A stretch of 64,000 bases of DNA from DATFVJ01 sp963820395 (lineage in GTDB: Bacteria; Actinomycetota; Actinomycetes; Streptosporangiales; Streptosporangiaceae): positions 1 through 64,000 of the forward strand of contig CAWGAE010000011.1 in NCBI GenBank assembly GCA_963820395.1, in the 5' to 3' direction. Positions 1 through 9,621 of this stretch are shown here, piece after piece (the stretch's first letter is position 1; each line of letters begins with the position of its first letter). The translations under genes and the position numbers were made by a program. A model generated the notes under the pieces. It worked only from the letters and a program-made list of their open reading frames with translations. It made no database searches and was not told where the DNA came from.

Positions 1-541
1 CTCCCACCGTCGGCTCCCGACCCTCATCGAAGCAGATCCCACGGCTCCGCCGACGGCCGACCGCATCGCCAGCCGGAGGACCAGCGCGGCTTGCGCGTGG
101 CCTGCGGACGGCGCGGTGCCTGCGCGAACCGCGGGGGATTTACTGCTCTATGTGACGGGTCGTTGTTAAACCGGACGTTACTACTGTGTGCTGTAAAGCC
201 TGCGCGCGGCCACCAGCAGTTATTGAGACCCGGGCGTTAAGACCTGACGGCGCGGGAGTGTCTTTACTAGTGGCACAGGGTGCAAGTACGTTGTTACTCA
301 CCGGTCGCTGTGCCCCGGCACCCACCTCGGCGCGCCGCGGCGCCGTCCCGTACCGACCCGTCCCGCCGTCCCGTCCCGCTGCCCCTACCGCTGCCCAGCA
401 CCGAACACCGCCGCCGTAGGCAGCAAACCAGTCCCTGCGACAGCATCATTTATCCTCTACACCAAACCCCCGAGCCGGTGTCCCCTCCCGGCTCCCCTGA
501 CGCCCCGCCCCTCTCACACAGGTACGCCTTCGGAGGCAGCC
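1..541. other. non-coding leader upstream of ccr
   Basis: I see no supportable gene here; the short open frames on both strands have no family features and overlap one another. The stretch from about 130 to 310 is less GC-rich than its surroundings and contains TTGTTA and several TTAC words, so the ccr promoter probably lies there, but I cannot assign -35 and -10 boxes with confidence. The last bases hold the ribosome binding site GGAGG of the following gene. Confidence 0.45.
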
Positions 542-1879
542 TTGAAGGAAATCCTCGACGCGATCCTCAACGCCGACAGCCAGGCTGCGGACTTCGCGGC
601 GCTGCCGCTGCCAGAGTCCTACCGTGCAGTCACCCTGCACCGGGACGAGGAGCAGATGTTCGACGGTCTCGACAGCCGCGCCAAGGACCCACGGAAGTCC
701 CTGCACGTGGAAGAGGTGGCGGTCCCCGAACTCGGCCCAGGTGAGGCCCTGGTCGCCGTCATGGCAAGCGCCGTGAACTACAACACCGTGTGGAGCGCCA
801 TCTTCGAGCCGGTCTCCACCTTCGTCTTCCTGCGCCGCTACGGAAAGGTCTCACCGCTCGCCGCACGGCACGACCTGCCCTACCACGTGGTCGGCTCGGA
901 CCTCGCGGGCGTGGTGCTGCGCACCGGCCCGGGAGTCAACGCCTGGAAGCCCGGTGACGAGGTCGTCGCCCACTGCCTCTCGGTCGAACTGGAGAGCGCC
1001 GACGGCCACAACGACACAATGCTCGACCCGGAGCAGCGCATCTGGGGCTTCGAGACCAACTTCGGCGGCCTTGCCGAGCTTGCGCTCGTCAAGGCCAACC
1101 AGTTGATGCCCAAGGCCAAGCACCTCACCTGGGAGGAGGCCGCCACGCCTGGCCTGGTGAACTCCACCGCCTACCGGCAACTGGTCTCGCGCAACGGCGC
1201 CGCGATGAAGCAGGGCGACAACATCCTCATCTGGGGTGCAAGCGGTGGCCTCGGCGCCTACGCCACCCAATACGCGCTGGCCGGCGGCGCCACCCCGGTC
1301 TGCGTCGTCTCCAGCGGCCAGAAGGCCGACCTCTGCCGGGCTATGGGCGCCGAGGCAATCATCGACCGAAGCGCGGAAGGTTACCGGTTCTGGCTGGACG
1401 AGCACAACCAGGACCCGAAGGAGTGGAAGCGTCTCGGCACCAAGATCCGCGAGCTGACCGGCGGCGAGGACGTGGACATCGTCTTCGAGCACCCCGGCCG
1501 GGAGACCTTCGGCGCCTCGGTGTACGTCACCCGCAGGGGCGGCATCATCGTGACCTGCGCCTCCACCACCGGGTACATGCACCAGTACGACAACCGCTAT
1601 CTGTGGATGAGCCTCAAGCGCATCATCGGCTCACACTTCGCCAACTACCGCGAGGCGTGGGACGCCAACCGCCTGATCGCCAAGGGCAAGATCCACCCGA
1701 CCACGTCCAAGGTCTACCCGCTGGCGGAGGCCGGTCAGGCCGCTCTGGACGTCCACCACAACCTGCACCATGGCAAGGTCGGGGTGCTCTGCCTGTCTCC
1801 CGAGGAGGGGCTCGGCGTCCGTGACACCGAGCTGCGCGAGAAGCACCTGCCGGAGATCAACCGCTTCCGCAACGTGTAG
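542..1879 (+). CDS. ccr: crotonyl-CoA carboxylase/reductase
   Basis: The 445-residue product is a medium-chain dehydrogenase/reductase that carboxylates and reduces crotonyl-CoA to ethylmalonyl-CoA with NADPH and CO2, the key step of the ethylmalonyl-CoA pathway. The four residues known to hold CO2 in characterised CCRs are present at the expected numbering: Asn81 (VNYNTVW), Phe170-Glu171 (GFETNFGG) and His365 (GSHFANY). A nucleotide-binding glycine stretch (WGASGGLGAY) lies near residue 231. The start is TTG, preceded at five bases by GGAGG; no better start is nearby. It is the first gene of a five-gene operon and ends 14 bases before the mutase gene. Length and motifs match the family throughout, so I see no sign of decay. 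Confidence 0.96.
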   Translation: MKEILDAILNADSQAADFAALPLPESYRAVTLHRDEEQMFDGLDSRAKDPRKSLHVEEVAVPELGPGEALVAVMASAVNYNTVWSAIFEPVSTFVFLRRYGKVSPLAARHDLPYHVVGSDLAGVVLRTGPGVNAWKPGDEVVAHCLSVELESADGHNDTMLDPEQRIWGFETNFGGLAELALVKANQLMPKAKHLTWEEAATPGLVNSTAYRQLVSRNGAAMKQGDNILIWGASGGLGAYATQYALAGGATPVCVVSSGQKADLCRAMGAEAIIDRSAEGYRFWLDEHNQDPKEWKRLGTKIRELTGGEDVDIVFEHPGRETFGASVYVTRRGGIIVTCASTTGYMHQYDNRYLWMSLKRIIGSHFANYREAWDANRLIAKGKIHPTTSKVYPLAEAGQAALDVHHNLHHGKVGVLCLSPEEGLGVRDTELREKHLPEINRFRNV

Positions 1880-1893
1880 GACGGAGGCCCACC

Positions 1894-3951
1894 ATGACCG
1901 AGTCGAGCGAGCAGCAGCGGCCGCGCCCAACCCGAGACCGTCCCTGGCTGATGCGGACCTACGCGGGGCACACCTCCGCGAAGGAGTCCAACGCGCTCTA
2001 CCGGCGCAACCTCGCCAAGGGCCAGACAGGCCTGTCGGTCGCTTTCGACCTGCCCACCCAGACCGGGTACGACGCAGACCACATCCTCGCCCGCGGCGAG
2101 GTCGGCCGGGTCGGCGTCCCGGTCGGGCACCTGGGCGACATGCGCACCCTCTTCGACGGCATCCCGCTGGACAAGACCAACACCTCGATGACGATCAACG
2201 CCACGGCGATGTGGCTGCTGGCGCTCTACCAGGTCGTCGCCGAGGAGCAGGGCGCCGACCTCGCCGAACTCACCGGCACCACCCAGAACGATATCGTCAA
2301 GGAGTACCTCTCGCGCGGGACGCATATCTTCCCGCCTGGCCCATCAGTGCGCCTCACCACCGACATGATCACCTACACGGTTGCCCACATCCCCAAGTGG
2401 AACCCGATCAACATCTGCAGCTACCACCTACAGGAGGCCGGGGCGACCCCGGTGCAGGAGATCGCGTACGCGATGTGTACCGCGATCTCCATCCTGGACG
2501 CCGTCCGCGACTCCGGGCAGGTTCCGCAGGAGCAGATGGGCGAGGTCGTCGCGCGCATCTCCTTCTTCGTCAATGCGGGCGTCCGCTTCGTCGAGGAGAT
2601 GTGCAAGATGCGGGCCTTCTCCCGGCTCTGGGAGAGCGTTACCCGGGACCGGTACGGGATCGCCGACCCAGCCCGCCGCCGGTTCCGCTACGGTGTGCAG
2701 GTCAACTCGCTGGGCCTGACCGAGGCGCAGCCGGAGAACAATATCCAGCGGATCGTCCTGGAGATGCTGGGCGTCACCCTGTCCAAGGACGCCCGGGCCC
2801 GCGCCGTGCAGCTCCCCGCCTGGAACGAGGCGCTGGGCCTGCCGCGGCCCTGGGACCAGCAGTGGGGGCTGCGCATCCAGCAGGTGCTCGCGTTCGAGTC
2901 GGACCTGCTGGAGTACGGCGACCTGTTCAATGGCTCCCATGTGGTGGAGGCCAAGACCGCGGCGCTGCTGGCCGACGCCGAGGCGGAGATCGCCAAGGTG
3001 CTGGAGATGGGCGGGGTGATACCGGCGGTGGAGTCCGGCTACATCAAGGGCCAGCTAGTCGCCTCGCACGCGGCCCGGCGCGCGCGCATCGAGTCCGGCG
3101 AGGACAAGGTCGTGGGCGTCAACTGCTTCGAGACCACCGAGCCCAACCCGCTCACCGCGGACCTGGACGCCGCGATCCACCAGTTTGACCCGTCGTCCGA
3201 GCGGGCGTTGGTGGCCCGTCTGGAGGAGTGGCGCGAGCAGCGCGACGAGACCGCGGTGCTCGCCGCCCTGGACCAGCTTAAGGCCGACGCCGCGCGCGAC
3301 GGCGTCAACCTGATGACCGCCACCCTGGCCTGTGCCCGGGCGGGTGTTACCACCGGCGAGTGGTCCTTCGCACTGCGGGAGGTATTCGGCGAGTACCGGG
3401 CGCCTACCGGTGTCAGCGGCGCACCGCTGGCGGTCACCGCCGAGCCGGGCGGCGAGCTGGCCGCCGTCCGCGAGGCGGTGGCCGCCACCGCCGCGGAGCT
3501 CGGTGGCAAGCTGCGCCTGCTGGTGGGCAAACCCGGCCTGGACGGGCACTCCAACGGTGCCGAGCAGATCGCCGTACGGGCCCGCGACGCCGGATTCGAG
3601 GTGATCTACCAGGGCATCCGGCTGACCCCAGCGCAAATCGTGGCCGCCGCGGTCGCCGAGGACGTGCACTGCGTGGGGTTGTCGATCCTGTCCGGTGCGC
3701 ACGCCGAGCTGGTGCCGCTTGTGCTGCGCGGGCTGCGCCAGGCCGGAGCGGAAGACGTCCCCGTGGTGGTCGGCGGGATCATCCCGTCGGCCGACGCCGA
3801 ATACCTGCTTTCCGAGGGGGTGGCCGCCATCTTCACCCCCAAGGACTTCGGCATCACCACCATCATCGGCCGCATCGTGGACGAGATCCGGCTCGCCCAC
3901 CACCTCCGGCCGTGGCAGCACCGGCAGGGTAGCCTGGCCGGGATGACCTAG
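1894..3951 (+). CDS. ecm: ethylmalonyl-CoA mutase (coenzyme B12-dependent)
   Basis: The 685-residue protein has a methylmalonyl-CoA mutase-type TIM barrel (YAGHTSAKESN near the N-terminus, then FDLPTQTGYD) followed by a C-terminal cobalamin-binding domain with the DxHxxG motif as Asp550-x-His552-x-x-Gly555. Single-chain enzymes of this type that follow ccr rearrange ethylmalonyl-CoA to methylsuccinyl-CoA. The position directly after ccr is the main reason for choosing ethylmalonyl-CoA over methylmalonyl-CoA as substrate. The ATG is preceded by GGAGG seven bases upstream. The epimerase needed to interconvert the ethylmalonyl-CoA isomers is not in this window. Confidence 0.93.
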   Translation: MTESSEQQRPRPTRDRPWLMRTYAGHTSAKESNALYRRNLAKGQTGLSVAFDLPTQTGYDADHILARGEVGRVGVPVGHLGDMRTLFDGIPLDKTNTSMTINATAMWLLALYQVVAEEQGADLAELTGTTQNDIVKEYLSRGTHIFPPGPSVRLTTDMITYTVAHIPKWNPINICSYHLQEAGATPVQEIAYAMCTAISILDAVRDSGQVPQEQMGEVVARISFFVNAGVRFVEEMCKMRAFSRLWESVTRDRYGIADPARRRFRYGVQVNSLGLTEAQPENNIQRIVLEMLGVTLSKDARARAVQLPAWNEALGLPRPWDQQWGLRIQQVLAFESDLLEYGDLFNGSHVVEAKTAALLADAEAEIAKVLEMGGVIPAVESGYIKGQLVASHAARRARIESGEDKVVGVNCFETTEPNPLTADLDAAIHQFDPSSERALVARLEEWREQRDETAVLAALDQLKADAARDGVNLMTATLACARAGVTTGEWSFALREVFGEYRAPTGVSGAPLAVTAEPGGELAAVREAVAATAAELGGKLRLLVGKPGLDGHSNGAEQIAVRARDAGFEVIYQGIRLTPAQIVAAAVAEDVHCVGLSILSGAHAELVPLVLRGLRQAGAEDVPVVVGGIIPSADAEYLLSEGVAAIFTPKDFGITTIIGRIVDEIRLAHHLRPWQHRQGSLAGMT

Positions 3952-4091
3952 CGGGCCCGCGGCGGGACGCGCTGCGGCATGCGGCCGCGATGGCTGCGGC
4001 CCGCCGGGACATCCCGAGCTGCCGCGACCGCCCACAGCGACCGGAGTGACCGCAGTGACCGACTCACAGTGACCCGCTGACCACCGCAACC

Positions 4092-5117
4092 ATGGAAGAG
4101 ATGGCACCACCCGACATGACGACCGCCCCCGATGCCGCGACCGCTGCCATGACCGCTGTCACGACCAACCGCCTGCGCCCCCGCCGCTCCTGCCTGGCCG
4201 TCCCCGGCAGCAATCCGCGCTTCCTTGAGAAGGCCCAGGGCCTGCCCGCGGACCAGGTGTTCCTGGACCTCGAGGACGCTTGTGCGCCGCTGGTCAAGGA
4301 GAGCGCCCGGCACATCATCGTCGACTGGCTGAACAACGGCGACTGGGGCGGGAAGACCCGCGTCGTCCGGGTCAACGACTGGACCACCCACTGGACCTAC
4401 CGGGACGTGATCACGGTGGTCGAGGGGGCAGGCCCCAACCTGGACTGCATCATGCTGCCGAAGGTGCAGGACGCCGAACAGGTCAAGGCGCTGGACATGC
4501 TGCTCACCCAGATCGAGAAGGCGATGGGTTTCGAGGTCGGCCGGATCGGAATCGAAGCGCAGATCGAGAACGCCAAGGGCCTGGTGAACGTCGACGCGAT
4601 CGCCGCCTCCTCGCCGCGGATCGAGACAATCATCTTCGGCCCCGCCGACTTCATGGCCTCCATCAACATGAAGTCGCTCGTGGTCGGTGAGCAGCCGCCC
4701 GGCTACCCGGCGGACGCCTACCACTACATCCTGATGCGCATCCTGATGGCCGCTCGCAGCCACGATCTGCAGGCCATCGACGGCCCCTACCTGCAGGTCC
4801 GTAACCACGAGGGCTACCGCGCGGTCGCATGGCGGGCCGCCGCCCTGGGCTTCGACGGCAAGTGGGTGCTGCACCCGGACCAGGTCGCTGCCGCCAACGA
4901 GATCTTCTCCCCCTCGCAAGAGGACTACGACCACGCGGAGCTGATCCTGGACGCCTACGACTGGTGCACCTCGGAGGCCGGAGGGGCCAAGGGATCGGCC
5001 ATGCTGGGTGACGAGATGATCGACGAGGCCTCACGCAAGATGGCTCTGGTGGTCGCGGGCAAGGGCCGGGCGGCGGACATGCGGCGCACCTCGAAGTTCG
5101 AGCCCCCGCGGGCCTGA
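4092..5117 (+). CDS. mcl1: malyl-CoA/beta-methylmalyl-CoA lyase (HpcH/HpaI family)
   Basis: The 341-residue protein belongs to the citrate lyase beta-like (HpcH/HpaI aldolase) family. It shows the N-terminal RSCLAVPGSNPRFLEKA segment, the acidic metal-site region FLDLEDACAP, an IEAQIENAKG segment and IIFGPADFMAS. In the ethylmalonyl-CoA pathway this enzyme splits beta-methylmalyl-CoA into glyoxylate and propionyl-CoA. It lies between the mutase and the hydratase, as expected. No strong ribosome site precedes the first ATG, and in-frame ATGs 12 and 27 bases later are possible starts; family similarity only begins around RPRRSCL, so the exact start is uncertain. A 140-base gap separates it from the mutase gene. 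Confidence 0.9.
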   Translation: MEEMAPPDMTTAPDAATAAMTAVTTNRLRPRRSCLAVPGSNPRFLEKAQGLPADQVFLDLEDACAPLVKESARHIIVDWLNNGDWGGKTRVVRVNDWTTHWTYRDVITVVEGAGPNLDCIMLPKVQDAEQVKALDMLLTQIEKAMGFEVGRIGIEAQIENAKGLVNVDAIAASSPRIETIIFGPADFMASINMKSLVVGEQPPGYPADAYHYILMRILMAARSHDLQAIDGPYLQVRNHEGYRAVAWRAAALGFDGKWVLHPDQVAAANEIFSPSQEDYDHAELILDAYDWCTSEAGGAKGSAMLGDEMIDEASRKMALVVAGKGRAADMRRTSKFEPPRA

Positions 5118-5175
5118 GCGAGGTGTCTTTCCGCTGCGAGCACCCACGGCACCAGTAAAGCGAAGGACATCGGCG

Positions 5176-5679
5176 ATGCAGTTCGGACGGACCTACGAGG
5201 AGTTCGAGGTCGGGGCGATCTACAAGCACTGGCCGGGTAAGACGGTCACTGAGTACGACGACCACCTGTTCTGCCTCCTCACCATGAACCACCATCCGCT
5301 CCACCTCGACGCGAACTACGCGGAGCAGACCACTGACTTCGGCAAGAACGTGGTGGTGGGCAACTACATCTACTCCCTGCTGCTCGGCATGTCGGTACCG
5401 GACGTGTCCGGCAAGGCGATCGCCAACCTGGAGATCGAGTCGCTGAAGCACGTGGCGCCGACCTTCCACGGCGACACCATCTACGGCGAGACCACCGTGC
5501 TCGACAAGTGGCCGTCCAAGTCGAAGAACGACCGGGGCATCGTCCACGTGGAGACCCGCGGCTACAACCAGGACGGCACCGTGGTGTGCGTCTTCCGTCG
5601 CAAGGTGATGGTGCCTACGCAGACATACATGAAGGAACGCGGCGGCGAGCAGCCCGGCCGTCCGGAGCCGACCGCCTGA
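5176..5679 (+). CDS. mch: mesaconyl-CoA hydratase (MaoC-like)
   Basis: The 167-residue protein is a single-hotdog MaoC-type dehydratase with the typical region HLDANYAEQTTDFGKNVV and a downstream core ending in VFRRKVMVP. In this pathway it hydrates mesaconyl-C1-CoA to beta-methylmalyl-CoA, the substrate of the lyase encoded just upstream. An AAGGA sequence lies 8 bases before the ATG. It is followed after 28 bases by the dehydrogenase gene, so the two are almost certainly co-transcribed. The length is that of a one-domain MaoC protein, whereas proteobacterial Mch enzymes are about twice as long; single-domain forms are what one expects in actinobacterial clusters. Confidence 0.88.
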   Translation: MQFGRTYEEFEVGAIYKHWPGKTVTEYDDHLFCLLTMNHHPLHLDANYAEQTTDFGKNVVVGNYIYSLLLGMSVPDVSGKAIANLEIESLKHVAPTFHGDTIYGETTVLDKWPSKSKNDRGIVHVETRGYNQDGTVVCVFRRKVMVPTQTYMKERGGEQPGRPEPTA

Positions 5680-5707
5680 CCGTCCAAGCAGATACGGAGC
5701 CCGCGCC

Positions 5708-6910
5708 ATGGGACGCCTCGCACAGACCGACGGCCTGACTGAGATCCAGCGGGATATCCTCGCCACGGTACGGGACTTCGTCGACAAGGAGATCATTCCG
5801 GTCGCCACCGAGCTGGAGCACAAGGACGAGTACCCCGCCCAGATCGTCGAGGGCATGAAGCACCTGGGCCTGTTCGGGTTGACCATCCCCGAGGACTATG
5901 GCGGCCTCGGGGAGTCGCTGCTCACCTACGCACTGGTGGTGGAGGAGATCGCCCGCGGCTGGATGTCGGTGTCCGGCATCGTCAACACCCACTTCATCGT
6001 CGCCCACGTGATCGCCCAGTACGGCACGCAGGAGCAGAAGGACTACTTCCTGCCCCGGATGGCGGCGGGCGAGGTGCGCGGCGCCTTCTCCATGTCGGAG
6101 CCGGGCCTGGGCTCGGACGTCTCGGCGATCCGCACTAGGGCGGTGCGAGACGGCGACGACTACGTACTCAACGGCCAGAAGATGTGGCTGACAAACGGCG
6201 GCACCTCCAACCTGGTGGCGGTGCTCTGCCGGACCGACGACGGCCACGCCGCGCGGCACCGGAACATGACCACCTTCCTGATCGAGAAAGAGCCCGGCTT
6301 CGGCGCCAACCCCAAGGTGCCGGGCCTGAACGTGCCGGGAAAGATCGAGAAGATGGGTTACAAGGGCGTCGACACCACCGAACTGATCCTCCATGACGCC
6401 CGCATCCCGGCCGACCGGGTGCTCGGCGGCACCACCGGGCAGGGCTTCTACCAGATGATGGACGGCGTCGAGGTCGGCCGGGTCAATGTCGCCGCCCGCG
6501 GCTGCGGAGTCGCGATCCGTGCCTTCGAACTGGGCATCGCCTACGCGCAGCAGCGGCAGACCTTCGGCAAGCCGATCGCACAGCACCAGGCGATCCAGTT
6601 CAAGCTGGCCGAGATGGCCACCAAGGTCGAGGCCGCCCACCAGATGATGGTGATGGCCGCCCGCAAGAAGGACTCCGGTCAACGGAACGACCTCGAGGCC
6701 GGCATGGCCAAGTATCTCGCCTCCGAGTACTGCAAGGAAGTCGTGGAGGATTCCTTCCGCATCCATGGCGGCTACGGTTTCTCCAAGGAGTACGAGATCG
6801 AGCGTCTGTACCGTGAGGCTCCGATGCTGCTGATCGGTGAGGGTACCGCGGAGATCCAGAAGATGATCGTAGGGCGCCGGCTGCTGGAGGAGTATCGGAT
6901 CGCCCAGTAG
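5708..6910 (+). CDS. mcd: methylsuccinyl-CoA dehydrogenase (acyl-CoA dehydrogenase family)
   Basis: The 400-residue flavoprotein has the full acyl-CoA dehydrogenase layout: an N-terminal helical domain, the beta-barrel signature FSMSEPGLGSDVSAI, QKMWLTNGG, and a C-terminal helical domain with IHGGYGFSKEYEIER and GEGTAEIQKMIVGR, which carries the expected catalytic glutamate. In the ethylmalonyl-CoA pathway the enzyme oxidises methylsuccinyl-CoA to mesaconyl-C1-CoA and passes electrons to ETF. Substrate assignment rests on the operon; the sequence alone only says short/branched-chain acyl-CoA dehydrogenase. It is the last gene of the operon, with a GGAG ribosome site before the ATG. Confidence 0.9.
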   Translation: MGRLAQTDGLTEIQRDILATVRDFVDKEIIPVATELEHKDEYPAQIVEGMKHLGLFGLTIPEDYGGLGESLLTYALVVEEIARGWMSVSGIVNTHFIVAHVIAQYGTQEQKDYFLPRMAAGEVRGAFSMSEPGLGSDVSAIRTRAVRDGDDYVLNGQKMWLTNGGTSNLVAVLCRTDDGHAARHRNMTTFLIEKEPGFGANPKVPGLNVPGKIEKMGYKGVDTTELILHDARIPADRVLGGTTGQGFYQMMDGVEVGRVNVAARGCGVAIRAFELGIAYAQQRQTFGKPIAQHQAIQFKLAEMATKVEAAHQMMVMAARKKDSGQRNDLEAGMAKYLASEYCKEVVEDSFRIHGGYGFSKEYEIERLYREAPMLLIGEGTAEIQKMIVGRRLLEEYRIAQ

Positions 6911-6945
6911 CCGAGCCGGCGACCCCGCGCGCCTCGCACCGGACC

Positions 6946-6964
6946 GCCCGGTCTCCGTCCGGGC
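6946..6964 (+). terminator. possible factor-independent terminator after mcd
   Basis: GCCCGG and CCGGGC form a six-base-pair stem around a seven-base loop in the short gap after the operon. There is no T-tract, which is common in actinobacteria, so this is only a candidate end point for the ethylmalonyl-CoA operon transcript. Confidence 0.3.
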
Positions 6965-6991
6965 TAGGGACCGGGATCATAGGCTTCTGTC

Positions 6992-8155
6992 GTGGCCTTC
7001 GCCACCGATCCTCGGGTGGTCGCGGACCAGGCCGGCATGGTTGCCTCCGCCTGGTCCATGGCTGGTGCTCCGCTGTCATGGCGGCTCACCGCCGCTCAGT
7101 TCGAGACACTCCGGGACGACGGGGAGCTCTTGAACATCGCGGCGACCATCCCAGCGGAAAAGCTGCCGCCCTTGTTGTTCGGCGCCGCGGCGACGTTCCT
7201 CGTCCAGGCGCTCAGGCCGGAGCCGCTGGCGGGCTGGTTCCCGGTGGCAGGCGAGCCTCAGCCCCCGCTCGGTGCCGCGTTCCCCGCCGAGTACCGGCAG
7301 TTCTGCCTCGACCACCGTGACCGGCTGCTGGAACTCTGCTCGCGGCACCGCTATCAGATGAACGAAGTGGGCCGCTGCGCCGACGTGATACCGGCCCTGG
7401 CGCCCCTTGTGTCCGACGGGCGGGACCTCGTCCTCGTCGATGTGGGCACCGGCGCCGGGCTTGGGCTGCACCTCGACCGCTACCACTACCTGTACCGCGG
7501 CCCCGGCGGCCGCCACTCCTCGGTCGGCGATCCCGGTTCGTCGCTCAGCATCGAGGTTGAGGTACGCGGCGAGCACGCGCCTGACCTCCCGTCCGCTCTT
7601 CCGGCGATCGCGGCTCGGGTCGGTATCGACACCGAGCCACTCGACCTCTCCGAACCCGGCGTCCGTGCGTGGATGGCGGCATGTATCCCGCAGGAGATCG
7701 CCGCTGTGACGCGATTCCAGCTGGCAGCCGAGATCGCAACGCGCCATCCGGCCCCTGCGGTCCGCGGCGACGTGTGCGACGTGCTGCCCGGGATCCTGCG
7801 TGGCTGCGATGTGGATACCCTGGTGTGCGTGGTGGACAGTTACGTCGCTGTGTTCTTTTCACCCGGCAAGCTGAGGCGCTTCCGCGGGCTCATGGACGCG
7901 GCCGGCGCGGAGCGGGACATGGACTGGATCTCGGTCGACCCGCTCGTGCCGATGGGAAGGACCGCGACGCACAGTGTGCTCGGCCTCCCGGCGCCGCCGG
8001 GATTCGTCGAACGTAACCGCCGCGAAGGGGTCTTCGGCGTCGTCGGGCGCCTCACGTACCGGCGTGGCGCCCGCCAGGGCGCGCTGCTCGCGCTCGCGCA
8101 CCCCGGCGCGGCGTGGCTCGAGTGGATTGCCCCTGCCGCCGTTTGTCCGGGTTAG
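6992..8155 (+). CDS. DUF2332 family protein
   Basis: The 387-residue product matches the DUF2332 family of actinobacteria by eye: the central segment NEVGRCADVIPAL followed by LVDVGTGAGLGLHLDRYHY is characteristic, and the latter resembles a SAM-type glycine loop. The biochemical function of the family is not known to me, so none is given. It starts with GTG 81 bases after mcd in the same direction and is followed by the thiolase gene after about 210 bases, so it may be transcribed with either neighbour. Nothing in the reading frame suggests damage. Confidence 0.8.
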   Translation: MAFATDPRVVADQAGMVASAWSMAGAPLSWRLTAAQFETLRDDGELLNIAATIPAEKLPPLLFGAAATFLVQALRPEPLAGWFPVAGEPQPPLGAAFPAEYRQFCLDHRDRLLELCSRHRYQMNEVGRCADVIPALAPLVSDGRDLVLVDVGTGAGLGLHLDRYHYLYRGPGGRHSSVGDPGSSLSIEVEVRGEHAPDLPSALPAIAARVGIDTEPLDLSEPGVRAWMAACIPQEIAAVTRFQLAAEIATRHPAPAVRGDVCDVLPGILRGCDVDTLVCVVDSYVAVFFSPGKLRRFRGLMDAAGAERDMDWISVDPLVPMGRTATHSVLGLPAPPGFVERNRREGVFGVVGRLTYRRGARQGALLALAHPGAAWLEWIAPAAVCPG

Positions 8156-8365
8156 CCCGCCGGCTACCCGGCCGGTTAGCGTTGGCAGCGGCCTCCGCGC
8201 CCGGCCCGATCCGGCGTGATCCGGCGGGATCCGGGAGCGCCCGGCCTCCGCTCCGGCACGGTGGGAACTTGCCGCCAACCCCGGCGCGCCCGGCCGGCAG
8301 CCCGAAGGCCGCGCGGCTCACCCTCGCTCCCTCGCCGCAGGGCAAACGTACTAGCATCACCTACC

Positions 8366-9559
8366 GTGAGTGCCTTCGGGTCACGATCGGTCATCGTCGC
8401 GGCAGCCCGCACGCCTGTGGGGAGGCTTGGGTCGTCGTTGGCGCCCTACTCCGCCGTGGATCTGGGCGCCGTCGCCATCGAGGCGGCAGTGCGCAGGTCG
8501 GCCATCCCTCCCGCGGAGTTCGACTATGTGGTCATGGGCCATGTGCTGCAGGCCGGGGCGGGCCAGATCACAGCCCGGCAGGCGGCGGTCGCCGCCGGAA
8601 TCCCGATCCACGTGCCCGCCATGACCATCAACAAGGTGTGCTTGTCCAGCGTGACGGCTATCGCCTTGGCGGACCAGATGATCCGGGCCGGGGAGATCAC
8701 GGTCGCGGTCGCCGGCGGGCTGGAATCGATGACCAACGCTCCCTACATCCTGCCGGATATGCGCTCCGGCCGGCGGCTCGGCGACGGCCGGATAGTCGAC
8801 GCCATGGTCCATGACGGACTGTGGTCCACATTCACCGGCCTGCACATGGGTGAGTCATCCGACACGGTCAACGACGCCCTCGGTATCTCCCGGGCAGATC
8901 AGGACGCCTGGGCTGCCCGCTCGCACCAGCGCGCCGCCTGGGCGTGGGAAAGCGGCCGCTTCGCTGAGGAGGTCGTTCCTGTGAAGGTGGCGGACCGCAC
9001 CGGTGCCGTCACCGTGGTCGGCCGCGACGAGGGTATCCGTCCGGGGACGACGTTCGAGGCCCTGTCCGGGCTTGCCCCGGCGTTCTCGCCCCGGGGGACA
9101 CTCACGGCGGGGAACTCCTCCCAATTGTCCGACGGCGCCGCGGCAGTGGTCGTGACCAGCGCCGAGCTGGCCCGGGCGATGAACCTGGAGCCGCTTGCCG
9201 AGATCGTCGCCCACGGTATGTGCTCGGGTCGGTTCGAGTACCTCCATACCGTTCCGGCCACCGCGCTGGAGGTCGCGCTTAAGAAGGCTGGCATGCAGAT
9301 CAGCGACCTCGGCCTGGTCGAGGTGAACGAGGCGTTCGCCTCCGTGGCCGTGCACGCGAGCGAGATGCTCGGCGCCGAGCCGGACACTGTGAACGTCAAC
9401 GGCGGATCCGTCGCTCTCGGTCACGCTCTTGGCTCGACGGGCGCCCGGATGGTTGTCACGCTGCTGCACGAGATGCGTCGGCGTGGCACCGAGTTTGGCG
9501 GCGTTACCCTCTGCGGCGGTGGCGGCCAAGGCGAGGCCCTCGTCCTCGGTCGGCCCTGA
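8366..9559 (+). CDS. acetyl-CoA C-acyltransferase (thiolase)
   Basis: The 397-residue protein is a class II thiolase. The nucleophilic cysteine is Cys92 (NKVCLSS), the ESMTNAPY and VNEAFAS segments are present, the catalytic histidine lies in GGSVALGHALGSTGAR, and the second cysteine is in LCGGGGQGEA. The frame is open further upstream, but family similarity begins at SVIVAAARTPVGR, so I chose the GTG just before it. Its position after the ethylmalonyl-CoA operon suggests, by inference, that it condenses two acetyl-CoA to acetoacetyl-CoA, the entry step of that pathway; a beta-oxidation role is equally possible. Confidence 0.9.
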   Translation: MSAFGSRSVIVAAARTPVGRLGSSLAPYSAVDLGAVAIEAAVRRSAIPPAEFDYVVMGHVLQAGAGQITARQAAVAAGIPIHVPAMTINKVCLSSVTAIALADQMIRAGEITVAVAGGLESMTNAPYILPDMRSGRRLGDGRIVDAMVHDGLWSTFTGLHMGESSDTVNDALGISRADQDAWAARSHQRAAWAWESGRFAEEVVPVKVADRTGAVTVVGRDEGIRPGTTFEALSGLAPAFSPRGTLTAGNSSQLSDGAAAVVVTSAELARAMNLEPLAEIVAHGMCSGRFEYLHTVPATALEVALKKAGMQISDLGLVEVNEAFASVAVHASEMLGAEPDTVNVNGGSVALGHALGSTGARMVVTLLHEMRRRGTEFGGVTLCGGGGQGEALVLGRP

Positions 9560-9621
9560 TGCCGTTCACCGTGCCTCCTGGCCGGTAGCCAGATGCTCAG
9601 ACACCTGCAAAATATGTATGA

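Noticed and set aside
130..310. Defined regulator site upstream of ccr
   Set aside because: The region is TA-richer and has imperfect dyads such as GTTAA/TTAC, but none is strong enough to call an operator.
851..1582. Long minus-strand open frame inside ccr
   Set aside because: It is a shadow frame of high-GC coding DNA; the plus-strand frame has the full CCR motifs.
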